From NCBI GenBank assembly GCA_963838205.1, contig CAWIQF010000001.1:420349-484348 (forward strand): a DNA stretch of 64,000 nt. Direction: 5' to 3'. Of the stretch, positions 62,603 through 64,000 are shown piece by piece. Numbering within the stretch: the stretch's first letter is position 1; every line of letters begins with the position of its first letter. Below the pieces are notes generated by a model. The model was not told the origin of the DNA. It did no database searches and saw nothing but the letters and a program-made list of their open reading frames with translations. The translations under genes were made by a program, and so were the position numbers. Origin of the DNA: CAIVVT01 sp963838205. Lineage in GTDB: Bacteria > Acidobacteriota > Terriglobia > Bryobacterales > Bryobacteraceae.

Positions 62603-64000
62603 ATGACGTTTCGCATGGCACGTGTATTCATGGGCGCTGTGGCGGCGATGCTCATCGTGTTGCCGGCCACGCTCCGGGCGCAGGATGCCACCGGCAAAAT
62701 TGCCGGGACCGTATTCGACGCGACGGGCGCAGTAGTTGCAGGGGCGAAGGTGACGGTAACCAACACCGGAACGCGGATTGCCCATCAGGCTGTTACTCAC
62801 GAGGACGGCACCTACGCGGTGGCGCCGCTTCCGATCGGCCGCTATGAGGTAGCCGCCGAATCGGCGGGCTTCTCGCGGACGGTGGTCTCAGGCAAGAATC
62901 CGCTCGAAATCAACCAGACGCTGAGGATCGACGTCACACTCGAGGTCGGCAACGTCAAGGACACGGTCACCGTGGAGGGCGGCGTGAGCGCGGTGGAGAC
63001 CGAAAACGCGACGGTCGGTTCGACGGTCAACGGCAACGCGATCTATGAGTTGCCGCTGAACGGGCGCAACACGCTCGACCTGCTGGCTACGCAACCGGGC
63101 GCGACGCCGAAAAACACCGACGCGCCGCGCCAGGCCGGCGGCTACTCGATCGGCGGCATGCGCTCGGACTCGGTGACCTATCTGCTCGACGGCGGCAACA
63201 ACAACCACCTGATCAACAACGATGTGGTGATCAATCCGAATCCCGATGCAGTGGCCGAGTTCCGCGTGCTGGAGAGTAACTACTCGGCCGAGTACGGCCG
63301 CAACGGCGGCGGCGTGGTGAGCGTGGTCACCAAAAGCGGCACTAATTCGGTGCACGCCACGGCTTTCGACTACATTCGCAATGAGGACTTCGACGCCAAC
63401 ACGTTTTTCAACAACCAGCAGGGCATTGCGCGGCAGATCCTCAAGCGCAATCAGTACGGTGCGACGCTGGGCGGTCCGATCGTGCTGCCGCACATCATCG
63501 ACGGCCGCAACAAGCTCTTCTTCTTCTTCAGCTACGAAGGCCAGAAACAGAGTTCCAATGCGGCGTCGGGCAAGGTGACCACCTATACCCCGCTGGAGGC
63601 GCAGGGCAACTTCTCGCAGTCGGTGAACGGCGGTCCCGATCCGGCGGTGGTGTCGTTCCTGCAGGCCAATCCCTACTTCCAGCCGAATCCCACGCTGGCC
63701 ACGCAGGGCATCATCGCGCCGACCAGCATCAGTCCGGTCGCGCTCAATTACTTCAAGCAGAATCTGATTCCGACCTCGGCGACGGGCTATGTGTTCCCGG
63801 AGGCGACGGCCCAGGCCAACCACTCCGAGTTCATGGGCAAGATCGACTACTCGATCAGCTCGCGCGACATGCTTAGCATGACCCTGGCCGAGCAGGACAC
63901 GCCCAGTACGGTGCCCTATTCCGGCTCCTCCGGTGCGACGACGGTCAGCGGCTACCCGGTAGCAGACGATGTCACGGCCTACTTCGGCAACGGCTGCTCG
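62603..64000 (+). CDS. Oar-like TonB-dependent receptor, N-terminal part (cut by window end)
   Basis: Open from ATG 62603 to the window edge, 466 residues visible. Signal peptide RVFMGAVAAMLIVLPATL, then a carboxypeptidase-regulatory-like domain (GKIAGTVFDATGAVVAGAKV), a plug (YELPLNGRNTLDLLATQPGA, NYSAEYGRNGGGVVSVVTKS) and the start of the barrel. This is the large Oar/OmpA-like receptor class typical of Acidobacteria, usually about 1100 residues. Substrate unknown. It follows the RND operon after 271 bases, with no sign of shared transcription. Confidence 0.9.
   Translation, partial: MTFRMARVFMGAVAAMLIVLPATLRAQDATGKIAGTVFDATGAVVAGAKVTVTNTGTRIAHQAVTHEDGTYAVAPLPIGRYEVAAESAGFSRTVVSGKNPLEINQTLRIDVTLEVGNVKDTVTVEGGVSAVETENATVGSTVNGNAIYELPLNGRNTLDLLATQPGATPKNTDAPRQAGGYSIGGMRSDSVTYLLDGGNNNHLINNDVVINPNPDAVAEFRVLESNYSAEYGRNGGGVVSVVTKSGTNSVHATAFDYIRNEDFDANTFFNNQQGIARQILKRNQYGATLGGPIVLPHIIDGRNKLFFFFSYEGQKQSSNAASGKVTTYTPLEAQGNFSQSVNGGPDPAVVSFLQANPYFQPNPTLATQGIIAPTSISPVALNYFKQNLIPTSATGYVFPEATAQANHSEFMGKIDYSISSRDMLSMTLAEQDTPSTVPYSGSSGATTVSGYPVADDVTAYFGNGCS

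Overview
This is a 64 kb stretch of GC-rich chromosomal DNA with densely packed genes on both strands. It most resembles an acidobacterium of the Solibacter/Bryobacter type (class Terriglobia, order Bryobacterales). That placement is an inference from several traits: Oar-like TonB-dependent receptors with an N-terminal carboxypeptidase-regulatory-like domain (20434 and 62603), a UPF0182 membrane protein, acidobacterial-style secreted proteins, a heavy-metal RND pump beside a VCBS/FG-GAP protein, and scattered intergenic GAGCCGCGACCGT repeats. No rRNA, tRNA, CRISPR array or intact transposase was seen.

Layout. 1-10.7 kb: 3' end of lipA, an MBL-fold hydrolase, topA, a GT9-like glycosyltransferase overlapping mtnP, glycolate oxidase subunits glcE-glcF, and a bifunctional nuclease with a TTG-started partner. 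10.7-17.4 kb: miaB, two small membrane proteins, an exported nucleoside hydrolase, truA, pyrE and a TolC-type outer-membrane protein. 17.4-20.3 kb: a 1.27 kb non-coding region holding a candidate promoter, an M-box (ykoK) Mg2+ riboswitch and an intrinsic terminator. This precedes an NRAMP-related transporter with non-canonical metal-site motifs and an 81-residue single-span membrane protein. 20.4-27.4 kb: an accessory-looking region with a frameshifted TonB-dependent receptor, a WapI-like gene broken by an amber codon, dprA, a repeat island, small secreted proteins and a probable mobile-element scar.

27.4-33.4 kb: leucine biosynthesis, read leuA-leuB-leuC-leuD on the minus strand, with leuB frameshifted by one base, a short leuA without the regulatory domain, a separate candidate promoter for leuCD, and a divergent LysR regulator next to leuA. 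33.6-38.7 kb: a secreted esterase, a secreted acidobacterial protein and UPF0182. 39-47 kb: a tightly overlapping outer-membrane biogenesis operon (BamA/TamA-like, SurA-like chaperone, TamB, DUF2103). 47-53.2 kb: an M1 peptidase fused to a carboxypeptidase-regulatory-like domain, ubiE/menG-aroB, and divergent nadB. 53.4-64 kb: a large exported GH2 glycosidase, a VCBS protein, an RND metal-efflux adaptor/pump pair without its own outer-membrane factor, and the start of an Oar-like receptor that runs off the window.

The most coherent regulatory system is the Mg2+ module at 17978-20209. The riboswitch, with mutually exclusive P1/terminator pairing, predicts that the NRAMP-like protein imports Mg2+ rather than Mn2+/Fe2+, and the small co-transcribed membrane protein is a candidate uncharacterised partner. 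Two single-base frameshifts (TonB receptor, leuB) and one nonsense codon should be checked against reads before being called real lesions.
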